Of a stretch of 64,000 bases of DNA, positions 59,690 through 64,000 are shown piece by piece (the first letter of the stretch is position 1; every line of letters starts with the position of its first letter). Made by a program: the position numbers and the translations under genes. The DNA is from Epiperipatus broadwayi. Its lineage: Eukaryota > Onychophora > Udeonychophora > Euonychophora > Peripatidae. The DNA lies in assembly GCA_028023455.1 (NCBI GenBank), contig JAQFVV010006231.1, positions 6,400,036-6,464,035 of the forward strand. Reading direction: 5' to 3'. Below the pieces are notes generated by a model that saw only the letters and a program-made list of their open reading frames with translations, did no database searches and had not been told where the DNA came from.

Positions 59690-61730
59690 TATATGTTTAT
59701 ATTATTGTTCAGTTAATTTAGGATATTTTTAAATTTGTATAAGCCCCGAAAGTAATTCTTGTCTTTTTTTTTCTTATCTTGTTTACTAAAACGTAAAAAA
59801 GAATATTATTTTTTTTTTTTTAAATTGCTATAAAGAAAGTCGTTTACTATGTTAAGTTTTCTTTGTTTTTGAATAAACTCTTTCCTAAAAATAAACATGA
59901 ATTTATTTGTATGATTAATTTTCATTGTCATTAAATAAACTCTTTACTATAAATAAAAATGATTTTAATTTGTTGTTTACTATACGCAGTTGAGATTTAC
60001 GTTGTTTACAAATTGAAAAAAGTTTTTTTATCTGACGAAATTCAGTGTTGCAACTATTCCAATTTTTTAATTAAAATAATTATTGATATTTTCAGGGTTA
60101 TAAAATGTTAGATTTTAATCGTTATAATGTATTGATTAATCTAAATGTCATTATGTCTAATACGTATTAATTTTAGTTTATTAAACCCAAATGAAACCTG
60201 ATATATATTAATCTTATACGTGTTTCTAATATTTATATCTCTAATGCTAGACTTCCCCCTTCTTAATTAATGCGAAGATAATTTATTTCATAGTCAATAA
60301 TTCAAAAATACTGTATGAAAATTTAGCTTAAAAAATTTTTTTTTTTTGTAGGCTTAAAAAAAAAAAAAATTCAAAATATATGTATTAATATCTATTTAAT
60401 TTAGGCTTTCTTATTTGGCTATTATAATTTTGAGGAATCAATAATCAATTATATAAATATTTTTTGATAGTTCATGTCATTATTCTTTCTGACAATTTTA
60501 CCAGCAATTCTTTATCTATCCAGGGAATATCTCGAATTAAGATTATTCATAGTGTTTTATATCTAAATCACCTGAGTATTGACTGCAGAATGATTTTTCA
60601 TTATTTACTGATTAAATATTATTAAATCAAATTTTATAATGTAGCATTTTTTTTTAATTTTTCACCATCATTACAAATCAAAAATCTATTACTTTAATTA
60701 TCTTGCTTTTTTATTATTTACTAAAAAAATTATAATACACAAAAAAAAAAAAAAACTTCCAAAATATCAATATAAATAATATATTCAAAGCAACAATTAG
60801 GCAAAAAAAATAATAATATACAAATATCAAAGGTTACTTTTTTTAAAAAAGGAAAAATTCAATTATTACAAATATTTGGCTTTTTCTCTTGGTGATGCTT
60901 GTTAATTTTTCCTATAGATTTGTATTGTGTTTAATCAGATTTTTAACACCAGAAAATTTATCACTGCCAAACTCATTCTAAGACTCTATCAAACATGCAT
61001 CAATATAATGTCAACTTTTGATATAGGAAAACTGACTAATTATAAAGCATAACTTTGAATTATTCATTATTTTTTATCTAGTACCATCGTTGAGCCTTTT
61101 ACATCTCACATGAGGGGTTTTTTTTTTTCAGTCCAATGAAAAATTAAGAAAGACAAATTATTCTAATGAATAATCTAAGCAGTTTTTGCAACTGATATAC
61201 ATTAAAAGTTTTTACCTCACAAACTAGCATATGATCCTGAACTGAAAGTGCACACACATACACAAAGAAAATATATAATATTAAATAATATAAGTAACTT
61301 GAAAATGAGCCAATGTCTTTGTAACTAATGACACATGTGTAGCATATATTTACAAAATGTTGTTAACTAATAAATTCAGTAACTGAAAACATATATATTG
61401 TGTAAATATTTTAATTGTACTGAAAATTAATCAGTGTATCAGTAATTGATAGCACTTAAAACAATATTATTTAAATAATTTCTAACTGATTTTAAAGATA
61501 GCATATAAAGCAGCATAGTATAGTAAATAAAATAATTTTCTTTCAAACTAGTATACCTGTGAAATACAATAATAATAAACTATGATTTCTAGTTATTTCT
61601 CAAAGTAGCTTATCTTAATTATATTATGTTCAAATATTATCTTTCAAATTAAAATACTTTCAGTTTACAAAATCAGTCCTGATTTTATGTTTTGTTTTGA
61701 CAAAAAATGATTTACTATCACCTACTGAGC
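59690..61730. other. Probable first intron of the WIPI/WDR45-like gene
   Basis: AT-rich with many A and T homopolymers (for example 60335-60371 and 60741-60756). No exon continuing the CF.C..E motif was found. No named repeat before the LINE at about 61.75 kb. Confidence 0.4.
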
Positions 61731-61744
61731 TATTGATATTGGAT

Positions 61745-64000
61745 TATTCTCCTGTGTAGTCAATATAAACAAAGACTAAACTTCTTGGAATCCACATTCG
61801 TTTTGTTGAAAATGATCCTGTTCATTGGAATTGATATGGTGGATATGTTAAAAAGAATATTAAAAGAATTTCTCCAATTCTTTCTTGTTATAATAAGTTT
61901 TTGTCAGAGAGTCTATCTTGTGGATATTAAAAGCAATTCATTCCAAGTTGGAACAAAATAGCAGTGGTTTTTATAACCAGTTTTTGTCTGCTAGTAATCT
62001 GGAAATTGCTGACAGAACTTGTAATATCACTGGATGTAGGCAGAAAAGAAAAGTGGAGAGACTTCAAGGAAAAGCTAAACTTTACAAAATCTAGTCATAA
62101 AGCCTGTATGAAAACTTAATAGAAAGGTATTTCTAAGAGAATTTACTATTGTTACTGCTAATCAGATTGCCAATCTTATATGCCAAATTTCTAAACCCAA
62201 GATTGATAATATGAGAAGAAGCATCATTGAAGCAGAATTTCAAGCATCTCTCTCATAATGATTCATTAATATCAATATGATAAAACCTGTAGATGTTTAT
62301 GAACTTTAATCTCCCCTTGATTGCTTAAATTGGGAAAGCCCCAAGAGTAGTATAGCATATTTTCAGAGTTTCTAAAAAATTTCTGATCTATAGCTAAAGA
62401 ATATTTGCAAAACTATTCAGTAACATTCATTCACAAACTATTTCCAAAATCTGGCATAAAAACAAAACAAATAAACTTAGCAATAATCCCAAACAATTAT
62501 TACCCAATACCATTATCATAAGTTCCCTATATTTTTTTTTAAAAAGAATCATACAACAAAAATATTGCCAATAGTTGTGAACTATAGATGGATTTATTGC
62601 AAAATGCTTTCAAAATAAATTAAAAAGCTAGTGCGACCTTTATTATTTTAACCTCAACTTATGATTGTATTTGGAAAAATAATCTAAAAATATCTAAAAA
62701 TTTTAAATGTAGTAAAACCATTAATTTTCTTAACAAAATGCTCTTCATTAGAAAAATTTAAGTGACACTAAATGATAAAGGTGATAGATACAGAATGTTT
62801 TTTTCTCATATTCAGTTCTTTTATCTATTTTATTTAATATATTCATTAGTGATTTTTCCCAAACAGAATGCAGGAGATTCATTTATGCTGATAATATTGA
62901 TTTGACTTCTCAAAATAAGTCCTTTCCAGATATAAAAATTTTTCTCAATAAGAATATGAAAAGATTAGAGATCTTTTCCAAAGATTGAGGTTTTATTTCT
63001 AATTCAATGAAGTCAGTATGCTCAATTTTCATTTAAACAAGAGATAATCATTTTGTAATTTTCAATTTACTGAAACACAATCTACCCCACATTACTTAGG
63101 AGTATCTTTGGTTTATAGCATTATTATTATTTTATTTAATGTTAGATTAAAGTGATTTCTAGAATTAATTTCCTTGGAAAGCTAACAGGTATTATTTAAG
63201 TTGTGATGCAAATACTTTATTAACAACTTCCTTAGCACTAGCATATTCAGCAGTTGAATAATAATGCCCTTATTTGAGAAAAAGTTCCCCACACAGAACT
63301 TCTCAATTAAATATTATTATGAGAAATATTATTAGTATATTTAAGTACACTTTTTTGCAGCGACTCCAGTTTTTTCACATATTTCTTCAACAGATATCAA
63401 AAGAAAACTTGCTATACACAAAATGTATAGAAAGCTGTTAAGCAAATTGATTTTTCCAATAACTCAGGATATAGTTTATCATCTAAGACTTGTCTTAAAT
63501 CAAGGTCTCCCTTTTGGATATTCAATAAAGAATCTGCATTCAAAGAATTATGGTATAATTCTTCTAATGTTCCAGATAAGTTTTTTTTTCCAGATCTAGT
63601 GATAAAACCGCTAGGTTTGTTCTTGCTGAATACAACTGGAATTTCATCAATAAATTAAAATCAGACATGGACATTTTGCTCATTTGCTTTTTAAATAGAA
63701 TTTATCAGACAGTGATCTTGGCCAAAAACAAATTATGATCCACATAGTTGGTGATTTCCAAATCTATGATTCCAATAGCAGAATTGAAGGATTCAATAAT
63801 ATCTTCTAGATGGAAACTCTACAGAATTCTTTATGACATTTTATTAATTATTAAGCTGTCAAAAAAATCCATATGCTAAATAAATAAATAACTGGTTATA
63901 TTTCAATCTAGTGACATTTAATTTGAATCCATCATTTTACCAGTATTTTAAACTATACAGTATAATTCAATTTAAGTATTCCTAGTTGTCTTCAACTAGC
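61745..64000 (+). pseudogene. Decayed LINE (jockey/CR1-like reverse transcriptase), runs off the window
   Basis: The plus strand reads LINE protein fragments in order, in shifting frames. First FIPSWNK (about 61936) and SLDVGRKEKWRDFKEKLNF (about 62030), the linker between endonuclease and reverse transcriptase. Then traces of the LNWESPKSS region (about 62327), then LFNIFISDFSQTECRRFIYA at about 62833 followed by DN, so the active site is YADN where YADD is expected. Next come a TYEYL.V block (about 63095) and FLGKLTG.., SCDANTLLTTSLALAYSAVE (63205-63260). The endonuclease would lie to the left but is not recognisable. Numerous stops and shifts show it is long dead. Confidence 0.7.

Noticed and set aside
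1-64000. CRISPR arrays, bacterial operons or phage genes
   Set aside because: No regularly spaced short repeats with unique spacers and no dense prokaryotic-type genes; the sequence is a eukaryotic nuclear genome.

Overview
The window is animal nuclear DNA, very AT-rich, with introns, splice sites and dense transposon debris. There are no operons, rRNA genes or CRISPR arrays. The best-supported host gene is a type II membrane carboxylesterase-like protein of the neurotactin class, an adhesion family known from arthropods. With the transposon types present (tRNA-Lys-primed LTR element, Penelope-like, jockey/CR1-like LINE, hAT) this suggests an arthropod, perhaps a chelicerate; the second step is weak inference.

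Host genes. (1) Minus strand: a neurotactin-like gene. A coding exon at 13037-12447 (cytoplasmic tail, membrane anchor, start of the esterase-like fold) joins in phase 0 to a second coding exon at 2799-2521 across a 9.6-kb intron; later exons lie beyond the left edge. An acceptor 3 bases upstream of the ATG and a strong donor at 20957 suggest a non-coding first exon and promoter near 20.96-21.13 kb. (2) Plus strand: a 49-base coding exon at 59635-59683 reads MISRGGVLNLRFNQNHG and ends in a GTATGT donor. It looks like exon 1 of a WIPI/WDR45 beta-propeller autophagy gene; the rest would lie past the right edge.

Mobile DNA. 0.5-7.6 kb: inverted-repeat (MITE-like) families A and B and a TIR element. 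9.5-12.1 kb: an old repeat (family D) split by a 1.73-kb hAT-type element; a second copy of family D at 15.6-16.6 kb keeps the empty site. 13.4-14.3 kb: a 3-unit tandem repeat. 18.9-19.3 kb: a small hAT element. 25.8-35.2 kb: an LTR retrotransposon with about 2.2-kb LTRs, a 1.45-kb interior and one gag-like frame; its 3' LTR is split by an antisense 3.6-kb LINE with endonuclease, reverse transcriptase and C-terminal zinc-knuckle segments, broken by frameshifts. 36.5-40.5 kb: a decayed LTR element with a gag-like coiled-coil region. 41.3-42.3 kb: two Penelope-like 3' ends (GIY-YIG endonuclease) in inverted orientation. 43.9-46.0 kb: two LINE relics separated by a young long-armed foldback. 46.9-52.6 kb: further foldbacks and the nested E repeats. 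61.8-64.0 kb: a decayed jockey/CR1-like LINE that runs off the end.

I found no clearly new multigene system. The items most worth checking are the two host-gene calls, the paired hairpins conserved in both LTRs, the empty-site evidence for the hAT insertion, the inverted Penelope pair, the foldback that carries 23 bases of its flank in its loop, and a homopolymer-rich stretch at 16.9-17.0 kb that looks like bad sequence. All similarities were judged by eye, without database searches.
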